In this document: positions 33,729-41,981 of the stretch, piece after piece
Position numbering within the stretch: the stretch's first letter is position 1
Layout: each line of letters opens with the position of its first letter
Assembly: GCA_035266845.1 (NCBI GenBank)
Contig: DATFMP010000059.1
Location: forward strand, 1-64,000
Length of the DNA stretch: 64,000 nt
Reading direction: 5' to 3'
Source of the DNA: DATFMP01 sp035266845
GTDB lineage: Bacteria; SAR324; JACQKK01
Translations under genes and position numbers: made by a program
The notes under the pieces: model-generated
What the model saw: only the letters and a program-made list of their open reading frames with translations
Database searches by the model: none
Told to the model about the DNA's origin: nothing

Positions 33729-34552
33729 CGAACCCCGTCGCAGCCGTGCCCGCCTCGGGTGCACGCGAGCATGCCGACAGCCACATTGTCCAGCCGCCCG
33801 CGACGAAGATCTCCGTGCGCAACCTGTGCTTCTACTACGGCGCACAGCAGGCGCTGTTCGGCAACAGCATGGACATCGCACCCAACGCGGTGACGGCCAT
33901 CATCGGGCCCTCGGGCTGTGGCAAGTCCACGCACATCCGGGTCTACAACCGCATCTACCAGCTCTATCCGGATCAGCGGGCCACGGGCGAAGTGCTGCTG
34001 GATGGCGAGAACATCCTCGCCCCCACGACGGACCTGATCGACCTGCGCCGGCGCGTGGGCATGATCTTCCAGCGCCCGAGCGTCTTCCCCATGAGCGTGT
34101 ACGAGAACGTGGCCTACGGACTGCGTCACCACTACCGCCTGCGCCGCCCGGAAATCGCCGAGCGCGTGGAGCAGTCCCTGCGCGCCGCCGCCCTGTGGGA
34201 CGAGGTGAAGGACAAGCTGCACCAGCCGGGCAACGCGCTATCCGGCGGCCAGCAGCAGCGGCTCTGCATCGCGCGCGCCGTCTCCGTGGAGCCGGTGGTG
34301 CTACTGATGGACGAGCCCACCTCGGCCGTCGACCCCGTGGCCACGGCAAAGATCGAGGAGACGATCTCCACGCTCAAGGAGCGCTATACGATCGTCATCG
34401 TGACCCACAACATGCAGCAGGCTGCCCGCATCTCGGACTACACCGCGTTCTTCTACCAGGGGCACATCGTGGAGTTCGGCGTGACGGAGGAGATGTTCAC
34501 CAATCCCCACTTGAAGCAGACCGAAGACTACATCACGGGCCGCTTCGGCTGA
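33725..34552 (+). CDS. pstB: Phosphate ABC transporter ATP-binding protein PstB
   Basis: 275-residue ABC ATPase. Walker A is GPSGCGKST (61-69), the Q-loop reads MIFQRPSVFPMSVYENVAYG, the signature is LSGGQQQR and Walker B is VVLLMDEPTSAVDP. Most PstB proteins have KPNPFPMS and TSALDP, so this one is slightly divergent but clearly PstB. It powers phosphate import through PstCA. No phoU follows; instead there is a 295-bp gap and then pstS. Confidence 0.96.
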   Translation: MTNPVAAVPASGAREHADSHIVQPPATKISVRNLCFYYGAQQALFGNSMDIAPNAVTAIIGPSGCGKSTHIRVYNRIYQLYPDQRATGEVLLDGENILAPTTDLIDLRRRVGMIFQRPSVFPMSVYENVAYGLRHHYRLRRPEIAERVEQSLRAAALWDEVKDKLHQPGNALSGGQQQRLCIARAVSVEPVVLLMDEPTSAVDPVATAKIEETISTLKERYTIVIVTHNMQQAARISDYTAFFYQGHIVEFGVTEEMFTNPHLKQTEDYITGRFG

Positions 34553-34687
34553 GCACCCGCACCTGCCCCGCGCTGACCATCCTCGTCCCGCACACGTCAC
34601 GGCTTGGCTGCCCCGCTGCCGCGCCCGGCCATGGCCACAAGCAAGGCAGGCGGCAGGGTGTGGTCGCCGATCGAGCCAGTTCACCCT

Positions 34688-34704
34688 CTAATGCAATCCT
34701 AACC
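34688..34704 (+). promoter_or_regulatory. Candidate PHO box upstream of pstS
   Basis: CTAATG at 34688 and CTAACC at 34699 have the same 11-bp period as the pair ahead of pstC. It lies about 145 bp before the pstS ATG, suggesting that pstS has its own promoter. Match to published PhoB sites is weak; the shared spacing is the main argument. Confidence 0.35.
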
Positions 34705-34847
34705 GGGCGCTCATACGGTTCATGCAGAACCCGCTTACACCTAAGGGCATGGGCGGACCGCAAGAGGCACACGTAGCGCGGGAAGCGCAGCCAGCGTGCT
34801 GCGGGCCGGCCCAGAACGATCACCCACACTCATTTCAAGTGAGAATC

Positions 34848-35912
34848 ATGTTGCTGAACGTCTTCAAACGCATCACCACGGCCGCCGCGGCGGTAACCCT
34901 GGGCCTCCTGCTGGTCGCGGGCAGCCAGGCCGGCGCGGCCGAGCGCACCATCAATGGCGCCGGCGCCACCTTTCCCTACCCCGTCTATTCCACCTGGGCA
35001 AACGCCTACCACAAGGACACGGGCGTGAAGCTGAACTACCAATCCATCGGGTCGGGCGGCGGCATCGCGCAGATCAAGGCCCGCACGGTGGACTTCGGCG
35101 CGTCCGACGCCCCGCTGACCAAGGCCGAGTTGGACAAGGCCGGCCTGATGCAGTGGCCGATGATCATGGGCGGCGTGGTGCCGGTGGTGAACGTGCCCGG
35201 CGTCAAACCCGGTCAGCTCAAGCTCTCCGGCAAGCTGCTGGCGGACATCTTCCTGGGCAAGGTCAAGCGCTGGAACGATAGCGAGATCCGCGCGGAGAAC
35301 GCGGGTGTCTCCCTGCCTGACCGCTCCATCACGGTGGTGCACCGCTCCGATGGCTCAGGCACCACGTGGATCTTCACCAACTATCTGGACAAGGTCTCCA
35401 GCGACTGGCACACGAAGGTCGGCACGGACAAGTCCGTGGCCTGGCCCGCCGGCGTGGGCGGCAAGGGCAACGAAGGCGTCGCCGCCTACGTACAGCGCAT
35501 CAAGGGCAGCATCGGCTATGTGGAATACGCCTACGCCCTCCAGAACCACATGACCTACGCCCAACTGAAGAACCGCGCCGGGCGCTACGTGAGCCCGACC
35601 AGCGAGGCCTTCGAGGCCGCCGCGGCCAATGCCGACTGGGCGCACGCCCCCGGCTTCTACCTGGTGCTGACCGACCAGCCGGGCGCCAAGTCCTGGCCCA
35701 TCACGGGTGCCTCGTTCATCCTGTTCTATAAGGACCAGCAGCACCCCGAGACGGCCAAGGCAGTGCTCAAGTTCCTCGACTGGAGCTACCGTCACGGCCA
35801 GAAGATGGCCCTCAAGCTGGACTACGTGCCGATTCCCATGAACGTGGTCAAGCTGGTGCAGCACCGCTGGAAGGCGGACATCCATGCAAACGGCGGCGCG
35901 GCCATCTGGTAG
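34848..35912 (+). CDS. pstS: Phosphate-binding periplasmic protein PstS
   Basis: 354-residue periplasmic binding protein. A signal peptide (MLLNVFKRITTAAAAVTL..., cleavage near AGAAE) precedes the mature start TINGAGATFPYPVYS, which is diagnostic. Phosphate ligands are in GAGATFP, SIGSGGGIAQI, FGASDAPL and HRSDGSGTTW. It delivers phosphate to PstCAB. An upstream in-frame ATG at 34722 would precede the signal peptide with unrelated residues, so 34848 is preferred. Its position after pstB, with its own leader and possible PHO box, is unusual and may allow higher expression of the receptor. Confidence 0.96.
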   Translation: MLLNVFKRITTAAAAVTLGLLLVAGSQAGAAERTINGAGATFPYPVYSTWANAYHKDTGVKLNYQSIGSGGGIAQIKARTVDFGASDAPLTKAELDKAGLMQWPMIMGGVVPVVNVPGVKPGQLKLSGKLLADIFLGKVKRWNDSEIRAENAGVSLPDRSITVVHRSDGSGTTWIFTNYLDKVSSDWHTKVGTDKSVAWPAGVGGKGNEGVAAYVQRIKGSIGYVEYAYALQNHMTYAQLKNRAGRYVSPTSEAFEAAAANADWAHAPGFYLVLTDQPGAKSWPITGASFILFYKDQQHPETAKAVLKFLDWSYRHGQKMALKLDYVPIPMNVVKLVQHRWKADIHANGGAAIW

Positions 35913-36039
35913 TGACGCCCGCGCTACGTCGCATCTGATTGGTTCTCCCTCTGAAGCCGGGAGCCCGACCCCAGGGCCTCCCGGCCCTGTTTCGCCGCAC
36001 GCCCGCCACGCCAGCTCTCCTCGCCGCCCCCTCTGGTCT

Positions 36040-36450
36040 TCAGGTTGTCGCAACCGCGTCATAGCCCTGCGCACTGAACTGCAGCAGACAGAGCCCATGC
36101 CCGAAGGGATCGCGCAGCAGCGCCAGGCGGCCCCAGGCCCGCTCGGCAATGCCGCCCTCGCGCGTGGCCCCGACCGCCTCGGCGCGGTGTAGCGCCGCCT
36201 CCAGGTCGTTCACGGCGAAGTCCAGGTGCACCGGCGTCCAGTGCGGGCCGTAGTCCCGCGGCGCGGGTGCGCCCGTGAAGGGCTCGCTGCCCGGTGCCTT
36301 GGCCAGCAGGTAGATCGGCGCCGGGGAACCCAAAAGTTCCACGGCCACCGCGCCGAAGCGCCGTCCCACGTGCAGGCCGAGGGCTTCGGTGTAGAAGGCG
36401 ACCCCACGCTGGAGATCGTCCACGTCGATATTGACGAGCAGGCCAGCCAT
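36040..36450 (-). CDS. VOC-family (glyoxalase/dioxygenase fold) protein
   Basis: 136-residue vicinal-oxygen-chelate protein with two beta-alpha-beta-beta-beta modules. The N-terminal VNIDVDDLQRGVAFYTEALGL and the C-terminal LLRDPFGHGLCLLQF segments are typical. The metal-ligand pattern (His near 74 in PVHLDFAV and a Glu/His near the end) is partial, so catalysis is uncertain. It is divergent from the SDR gene at 36566, 115 bp away. No resistance or catabolic context points to a substrate. Confidence 0.82.
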   Translation of the reverse strand: MAGLLVNIDVDDLQRGVAFYTEALGLHVGRRFGAVAVELLGSPAPIYLLAKAPGSEPFTGAPAPRDYGPHWTPVHLDFAVNDLEAALHRAEAVGATREGGIAERAWGRLALLRDPFGHGLCLLQFSAQGYDAVATT

Positions 36451-36565
36451 CGGAGTACCCTCGGCAGTTCATACGCAAGGTGGGAGCGTTCCGCATCCGC
36501 CCTGCTCCTGCCACGATCGCCACCCGGAACGCAACCGCCCCGCGCTGGCCCCCACGGAGCACACC

Positions 36566-37396
36566 ATGAAGCCGCTGGCCGACACCATCGCCCTGGTCAC
36601 CGGAGCCAGCCGCGGCGTGGGCCGCGGCATCGCGCACGAGCTTGGCCTAGCCGGTGCCACGGTCTACGTGACGGGTCGCAGCCTGGGGGAAGGCCCGGGC
36701 ACGGACGGCCTGCCCGGCACCATCGACGAGACCGCGCGGCTGGTCACCGAGGCCGGCGGGCGAGGCTTCGCCGTGCGCTGCGATCACACGGACGATGCCG
36801 CCGTGGCCGCGCTGGTGTCCACTCTGCACATGGAGGCGGGGCGCCTGGACCTGCTGGTGAACAACGCCTGGGGCGGGTACGAGCAGTACGACGCGGATCT
36901 ATTTGCCCTGCCGCCCTGGGAACAGCCCCTGTGGCGCTGGGACAAGCTCTTCGCCACGGGCCTGCGCGCACATTACGTGACCACCCGCGCCGTGCTGCCG
37001 CTGATGCTGGCCAGCCCGCTCAAGCTGATCGTGGAGGTCTCCGCCGGAGACGAAGGCAAGTTCCTGGGCGACCTGCAGTACGACGTGGTCAAGGCCGCGT
37101 GCGACCGCCTCGCGTTCGCCCTCAGCCGGCGCCTGCGCAATGAGGGCTTCACGGCACTGACCCTGCACCCGGGCTTCACGCGCACCGAGCGCGTGGAGGT
37201 GGTGGCCCCACCCGAGGAACTGGTGCACACCCACAGCGCGCGCTTCGCCGGACGCGGTGTGGTGGCGCTGGCCACCGATCCACGGCGCGGCGAGCGCAGC
37301 GGTGGGGCCTTCAAGGCCGGGCAGCTCGGTCTGGACTATGGCTTCACGGACGTGGACGGCTCGCAGCCCGCACCCTTCGTGATTCCCGAGCAATAG
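36566..37396 (+). CDS. SDR-family oxidoreductase (DHRS1-like)
   Basis: 276-residue short-chain dehydrogenase/reductase with an intact site. The cofactor loop is TGASRGVGRGIA (about 13-24), and NNAWGGYE replaces the common NNAG. The catalytic pair Y-K lies in QYDVVKAACDRL, with the serine in VEVSAGDEG. The NNAWGG and the long C-terminal region resemble DHRS1-type SDRs. The ATG at 36566 is preceded by a GGAGCACACC region with a weak ribosome-binding site. The substrate is unknown. Confidence 0.87.
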   Translation: MKPLADTIALVTGASRGVGRGIAHELGLAGATVYVTGRSLGEGPGTDGLPGTIDETARLVTEAGGRGFAVRCDHTDDAAVAALVSTLHMEAGRLDLLVNNAWGGYEQYDADLFALPPWEQPLWRWDKLFATGLRAHYVTTRAVLPLMLASPLKLIVEVSAGDEGKFLGDLQYDVVKAACDRLAFALSRRLRNEGFTALTLHPGFTRTERVEVVAPPEELVHTHSARFAGRGVVALATDPRRGERSGGAFKAGQLGLDYGFTDVDGSQPAPFVIPEQ

Positions 37397-37409
37397 CGGG
37401 CGGGCACGC

Positions 37410-38537
37410 TCAGAAGGCGGCAGCCAGCATCACCAGCAACTCGCGGCGGTGGCCCTCCGGCGAGCCATCCGGCACGCGCAGACCCTGGCCATAGCGCACG
37501 ATCACAGGCAGGCCACCCAGGGCGCGGATGCCATACCGGAAGCCCACTCCCATGCCCAGCAACGTGCGCACCGGAGGCGGCTGCGGCTGGAGCGGCGTGG
37601 CCAGTTCGTTCACCCGCGCCGCGTCCAGCAGCAGCATCAGGCGGCGATCCTCCGCGAAGCGCACCTCGTGCTCGGCATTGAGGACGACGGCGCGCCGCGC
37701 GCGGAACTCGTTGCGGTAATAGCCGGCCACTACCTCACGGCCGGCGAAGCCACCCACCCCATAGCCGCTCAGCAGATCCAGGCGCTCCCCGCCCAGCGCG
37801 GCCAGCTTCACCTCCGTGCGCTGCTCCGCGGACCACTGCCGGGGCTGCTCCCAGCGCAGCGCCGCCTTGCGGTAGCGCGCATGGGTCGCCGCGGCGGGGT
37901 CCAGACTCCACTCACGCCAGCCGCCCCGCCGCCCGTCGGTCAGCGTGAGCGTCAGCCGTGCCTCCGGCGCGCCAAGCAACCCCTTGCGCCGCAGCACGAG
38001 GCGCTGCTCGATCTGCGTGAAGTCGCCCGGCGGCGCGAAGTCGGCCGCCGAATCGGCCGTGGGCGCAAAGCGGGCGCGCAGGCGCTCGCCCTCCCAGCCG
38101 GCCTGCCAGCGGCTATTCGGAAACAGCGTCGCTGTCAGCGCCAGGGCCGCGCTGTCGCCACGAAAGGTCTGCGCGCGCTGCCGCGCGCCGTCCCGATACA
38201 GGTCCGTGCCGTCTCCTTCGGCGACCACCTGCACGCCCGCGCGGTACCCGAGGGAGAGCACCGCCGATACGGCATGGCGCATGCCCGCTTGTAGCAGGCT
38301 CGTGTGCAGTTGAACGGAGAGCGTGCCCGCGGCGAAGTGCCCGTCGCTCTTGTGGTCCAGTATGACGATGGGCGTGCCCAGGCCCTCCTGCGTGGCCAGC
38401 GGCGCCGTATAGCCCAGCGCAACCACGGTGGCGAAGGGGCTCGCCGCATCCTCGGCGCGAGCGGTGCAGGCACTGCCAATGGCGATCGCTGCGGCGAGCA
38501 CGCCCACTACCGGCAGCCACTTGGCCAGCGACCGCAC
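37410..38537 (-). CDS. Outer-membrane beta-barrel protein
   Basis: 375-residue protein starting at a GTG (38537) that gives a good signal peptide, MRSLAKWLPVVGVLAAAIAIG with cleavage near ARA. The mature part is made of alternating beta strands and ends in LLVMLAAAF; a C-terminal phenylalanine is the outer-membrane barrel signal recognised by BamA. Strands such as LLGMGVGFRYGIRAL resemble haemolysin-secretion or BamA-like barrels, but no POTRA domain is present. An ATG at 38624 would overlap the divergent gene's start, so it is less likely. The cargo or function is unknown. Confidence 0.65.
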   Translation of the reverse strand: MRSLAKWLPVVGVLAAAIAIGSACTARAEDAASPFATVVALGYTAPLATQEGLGTPIVILDHKSDGHFAAGTLSVQLHTSLLQAGMRHAVSAVLSLGYRAGVQVVAEGDGTDLYRDGARQRAQTFRGDSAALALTATLFPNSRWQAGWEGERLRARFAPTADSAADFAPPGDFTQIEQRLVLRRKGLLGAPEARLTLTLTDGRRGGWREWSLDPAAATHARYRKAALRWEQPRQWSAEQRTEVKLAALGGERLDLLSGYGVGGFAGREVVAGYYRNEFRARRAVVLNAEHEVRFAEDRRLMLLLDAARVNELATPLQPQPPPVRTLLGMGVGFRYGIRALGGLPVIVRYGQGLRVPDGSPEGHRRELLVMLAAAF

Positions 38538-38612
38538 GCGGCGCGAAGATTGCTGGACGAAGCACAGGCGCCGAACCCAGGCGCCGCCGCACCCCCACCG
38601 CCACCGGCCACC

Positions 38613-39218
38613 ATGCGTCGCCATCGTTCCGCCCTCGTTCTCGCACTCGTCGCGCTGGCCGCGGGGGCCCTGCTGCGTCCCGCCCCGGCACGGGCCGATG
38701 CAATCGGCGCGGAGGTGATCGTGCTCTCCACGCACGTGATGAGCCAGCGCGACGCGCCCGTGGAACTGTACCGGCGCCGGCTGGACGCGCGCGGCCAGAA
38801 CGTCATCACCCCCGGCATCAAGCTCAGCTATGACCACGACCTCGCCCGGCCGCTCTGGAAGGCTCGGCAGATCCGCTTTACCTGGGGCGAGTTGTCCGAT
38901 TCCATCGAGCATCGCTTCGGCTTCGTGGCCGTGCTGGGTCGCTGGCGACTGTGGGAGGGCGAGCGCTTCGCCTGGACGCTGCAGGCGGGGGCGGGCCTCA
39001 TCTATCGCAAATCCTGGCGCGATGTGCCCGGCTACCTGGGCGACAACGCCCTGCACCAGTCGGATCACTTCCTGCCCGGCTATGAGTGGGCCGTGCTGCC
39101 GCTGGGCGACTTCAACCTGCTCTACCGCTTCTCGCTCACGCTGCAAGGGGTGTGGAGCATCTTCCCCGGCTTCCCCTACGTGATCATGCAGTCGCTTGGC
39201 TTGCGCTGGCGCTTCTAG
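38613..39218 (+). CDS. Exported protein, probable small outer-membrane barrel
   Basis: 201-residue protein with a clear signal peptide (MRRHRSALVLALVALAAGALL, cleavage near ARADA). The mature part has many alternating hydrophobic residues and aromatic girdle positions, and it ends LRWRF with a terminal phenylalanine, so it is probably a small outer-membrane barrel. No enzyme motif is recognised. It is divergent from the other barrel protein with only about 75 bp between starts, suggesting shared control. The TAG stop overlaps the left end of repeat copy 6. Confidence 0.65.
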   Translation: MRRHRSALVLALVALAAGALLRPAPARADAIGAEVIVLSTHVMSQRDAPVELYRRRLDARGQNVITPGIKLSYDHDLARPLWKARQIRFTWGELSDSIEHRFGFVAVLGRWRLWEGERFAWTLQAGAGLIYRKSWRDVPGYLGDNALHQSDHFLPGYEWAVLPLGDFNLLYRFSLTLQGVWSIFPGFPYVIMQSLGLRWRF

Positions 39219-39430
39219 GCTTTGTTTGGGTACGAGTCTTCAAGCGGCTGGGCCGCTTGAAACCACAAGAATTCCAATGCGGAGGCCGAAGGCCCCTGCA
39301 CCCCCCCATACGGGCCCTGACGAAGGTCAATGCGGTCTCAACCGCCAACAGGGTCCAGGGAGCTTCGCTCCCTGGTGGGGGTATGGGGGCAACGCCCCCA
39401 TGGCCGAACGGGTCTTTCAAAACACAGCCT
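39217..39430 (+). repeat. 213-bp repeat family, copy 6 (full length, best preserved)
   Basis: This 214-bp copy has ends AGGCTTTGTTT and AAACACAGCCT, which are 11-bp near-perfect inverted repeats. Between them lie TCAAGCGGCTGGGCCGCTTGA, GGAGGCCGAAGGCC, CCAGGGAGCTTCGCTCCCTGG and ATGGGGGCAACGCCCCCAT, four potential hairpins in a row. Its left end shares the AG of the TAG stop of the preceding plus-strand gene. The right end lies 29 bp from the stop of the GNAT gene. Confidence 0.88.
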
Positions 39431-39459
39431 GGCCGCGCGCAGAGCCCAGGCGGCACCGC

Positions 39460-40029
39460 CTATCCTAGCTCAAGCCACATGACGTGACGGCGCGTGCCGA
39501 GGCGGCCCACCTCCTGGAAGCCCGCGGCGGCGAATGTCTCCACGAAGCCGCCGAAGCGATAGCTGGGCGAGTCGGCATCCACCGGGTAGGCCTCCACGAC
39601 GCGGGCACCACCGGCCCGCGCGTGCTCCACGGCCGCGGCGATCAGGCGGCGGGCGATGCCCTGCCCGCGCAGGCGCCGCACCACGTAGAAGCAGGCCAGC
39701 GACCACACGAGGCCCGGCGCGGGCGGCGGCTCCACCGCCGCTTCCTGCAGCAGGCGGCAGGTGGCTCGCGGCGCGATGGAGCACCAAGCCACCGGCTCCC
39801 CACCCTGATAGGCGAGCAGCCCCACGGGCACGCCCGCGGAGATGCGCCGTTCCATGGCCGCTTTCCGGCTGGCCTTGTCCCGCTGCCGGGCCTCCTCGGG
39901 CGTGGCGCGGTAGATCATGCACCAGCAGTTCTTGGGGCCGCCCCGGCCCTCGAACAGCCGTTCGAAGTCCGCCCAGCGCGCCGCATCCACGGTGTCGATG
40001 TCCAGGGCCGGCGAGGTGTTGTCACGCAT
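39460..40029 (-). CDS. GNAT-family N-acetyltransferase
   Basis: 189-residue acetyltransferase. The acetyl-CoA pyrophosphate-binding motif A reads RRLRGQGIARRLIAAAVEHA (about 128-147), preceded by the beta-4 strand WSLACFYV. An N-terminal Trp/Cys-rich part (PKNCWCMIYRATPEE) is typical of a subgroup annotated only as GNAT. The start at 40029 is chosen because upstream sequence in the same frame overlaps the cytochrome gene region and has no family features. The acceptor is unknown. Confidence 0.88.
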   Translation of the reverse strand: MRDNTSPALDIDTVDAARWADFERLFEGRGGPKNCWCMIYRATPEEARQRDKASRKAAMERRISAGVPVGLLAYQGGEPVAWCSIAPRATCRLLQEAAVEPPPAPGLVWSLACFYVVRRLRGQGIARRLIAAAVEHARAGGARVVEAYPVDADSPSYRFGGFVETFAAAGFQEVGRLGTRRHVMWLELG

Positions 40030-40115
40030 GGGGGAAGCATAACGCCCGCAGGGCGTGGCGACCACCCTGCCCCCGGGCTGCGAGGCCCGGAGGGGCGGGC
40101 CGGAAGTTGCGGGGA

Positions 40116-40640
40116 TTAGTGCGCCAAGGACTGCAGGAAGTTCACCACCTCCCAGCGCTGCTGCTCGCTGAGCGCCCCGCCAAAGGGCGGCATGGCACCG
40201 CGGCCGTAGGTGAGCGTCGTGAACAGGTTGCCGTCCGTGCGGGTGCCGGCCAGCGCCTGCAGGTTGGCCGGGTGCGGGAAGAGCCCGGCGGCGGCCGGCC
40301 CGTTGCCCAGGCCCTCCGCACCATGACAGGCCACGCACTGGGTCTGGAACTGCGCCTGGCCGGCGGCAATGGACGCAGCCGTGCGCGGCACCGGGTTGCG
40401 CAGGGCATCGCCCGCGTTGGGGCCGCTGCCGGAGCCATTGCCGGGCCCGTATCCCTGCCCCCACCCCATGCCGCGGCCCATCATGCCCGGGCCCATGCCA
40501 TAGCCACCCATGCCGGAGCCCCGGTGCATGCCCCAGCCCATCATGCCCTGCCCCATGGCCTGGCCAAAGCCGAAGAGGCCCACCGCCAGGGCACCCAGCA
40601 GCACCGCTGCCACCAACCCGATCCGCGTTGCGTTCTTCAT
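40116..40640 (-). CDS. Methionine-rich c-type cytochrome
   Basis: 174 residues. A signal or anchor helix (7-28) is followed by a low-complexity region (29-60) of Met, Gly, Trp and Tyr with nine methionines (GMMGWGMHRGSGM...), then a cytochrome c class I domain (about 88-172) with heme motif CVACH (102-106) and axial M150 in RGAMPPF. The heme domain resembles small soluble electron carriers such as cytochrome c6/c551 or oxidase-linked domains. The Met-rich tract could bind copper(I) or tether the protein. It is exported and probably faces the periplasm; no oxidase gene is adjacent. Confidence 0.88.
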   Translation of the reverse strand: MKNATRIGLVAAVLLGALAVGLFGFGQAMGQGMMGWGMHRGSGMGGYGMGPGMMGRGMGWGQGYGPGNGSGSGPNAGDALRNPVPRTAASIAAGQAQFQTQCVACHGAEGLGNGPAAAGLFPHPANLQALAGTRTDGNLFTTLTYGRGAMPPFGGALSEQQRWEVVNFLQSLAH

Positions 40641-40837
40641 GGTCGTTCCAGCTCCGTACGAGATTGCTGTGTCTTCCGACCGATTCGTCTCGCCAGGGAC
40701 TACACCGGCACGCCGCCGCTTCTTTCAATGCCGCGCTGGAATGCGCCGGGTTACCGCACGGGGCGATCGCGGCTAGACTGAAGGAAAGGGGCGCCACGCC
40801 TGCACCGCACGGCACCGGGACATCGCAGCGGAGGGCC

Positions 40838-41569
40838 ATGCCCGCCGATTCCGTACACGTGGGCACGTCCGGCTGGACGTACGACGACTGGGCTGGGCGT
40901 TTCTATCCCCAAGGCGTCACGGGGGTGAAGCGGCTGGAGTATTATGCGCAGCACTTCGATACGGTGGAAGTGAACGCGACCTTCTACCGGCTGCCCAGCG
41001 CCACGCTCATCGGGAGCTGGAACCGGCGCCTGCCGGAAGGCTTCCACCTGGTCGTCAAGGGCTCGCGGCTGATCACGCACCTCAAGCGCCTGCGCGGCTG
41101 CGAGGACGCGCTGGGCACCTTCCTGGCCCGCGTGGCCGAGTTGCGCTGCCTGCGGGTGATCCTGTGGCAGCTCCCGCCCTCCCTGCAGCGCGATCTGCCG
41201 CTGCTGGAGGCCTTCCTGGCGCAACTGACCGGGCCGGCCCGCCATGCGCTGGAGTTCCGGCATTCGAGCTGGTGGCACGACGAGGTGTCCGCGCTGCTGG
41301 CGCGGTACGGCGCCGCGTTCGTGGCGGTGAGTCACCCCGACTTGCCGGGGCAGGTGCTGCCCACAACGGACTTCCTCTACCTGCGCTTTCACGGCATGGG
41401 GCCACGGCGCTACGACTACGACTACAGCGAAGCCGAGCTGCGCGAGTGGGTGCAGCGGGCGGCGTCACACCAGGCCGGCCGCACGCTCTACGCCTTCTTC
41501 AACAACGACTACCGAGCCCAGGCCCCCGCCAATGCTGAGACCTTCCGCGCCCTGCTGGGCAGGAACTGA
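40838..41569 (+). CDS. DUF72 family protein
   Basis: 243-residue TIM-barrel-like DUF72 protein (YecE type). Hallmarks are the N-terminal HVGTSGWTYDDWAGRFYP, the YAQHFDTVEVNATFYRLP segment and the C-terminal LYAFFNNDYRAQAPANA. The biochemical function of the family is not established. A GAGG ribosome-binding site lies 3 bp before the ATG at 40838, which excludes the longer upstream frame. It is divergent from the cytochrome gene. Confidence 0.92.
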   Translation: MPADSVHVGTSGWTYDDWAGRFYPQGVTGVKRLEYYAQHFDTVEVNATFYRLPSATLIGSWNRRLPEGFHLVVKGSRLITHLKRLRGCEDALGTFLARVAELRCLRVILWQLPPSLQRDLPLLEAFLAQLTGPARHALEFRHSSWWHDEVSALLARYGAAFVAVSHPDLPGQVLPTTDFLYLRFHGMGPRRYDYDYSEAELREWVQRAASHQAGRTLYAFFNNDYRAQAPANAETFRALLGRN

Positions 41570-41981
41570 ATGCGACACCCGCCGGCATGTGGACGTGGCA
41601 TCGCACGTGGGAAGGTCTCGTAGGTTCCCGGCCGGCGCGGGCAGGCAGGGAACATTCTGGCGTCCCGGGGTGTAATTCCTGTATGGTCATGCCACCAGGG
41701 GTTCCCGCGCCGGCCGGTTTCGCATTCCGGCCGCCGTCGGCGGAGCGTGCGCTGCGCGCCACCGGCGTTGGGCGAATACCGGCGCGCGTCATCGTCGTGC
41801 CCGTTCGTCCGCCGCGCACCCCTGCGGGAGCCTTCCGGCCCCGCGTCCGTCCCCGGTCAGCGCGCACCACGGTTTGTGGCATGACGACCCACCGCCCGCC
41901 TCCGCTTCCCGTACCGAACCCCGCCGCTGGAATTCCCGTGCGCGACTCGGAGGCGGCGCAATCGCTGCACCAGGGGGACGC
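41570..41981. other. 412-bp gap upstream of the MBL/cNMP-binding gene
   Basis: No gene is supported. A short open frame across 41587-41985 has random-looking, Pro/Arg-rich composition. The notable structure is a 14-bp inverted repeat, CCGGCCGGCGCGGG at 41628 and CCCGCGCCGGCCGG at 41704, with 62 bp between the arms. The gap must contain the promoter of the downstream gene. Confidence 0.55.

Noticed and set aside
37410..39146. One 578-residue protein instead of a 375-residue barrel
   Set aside because: The upstream half overlaps the strong signal-peptide gene on the other strand; the GTG at 38537 gives a proper signal peptide.
39460..40866. A fused cytochrome/GNAT protein from one long open frame
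   Set aside because: The upstream part is read in a different frame from the real cytochrome gene (40116-40640) and lacks heme or transferase motifs.
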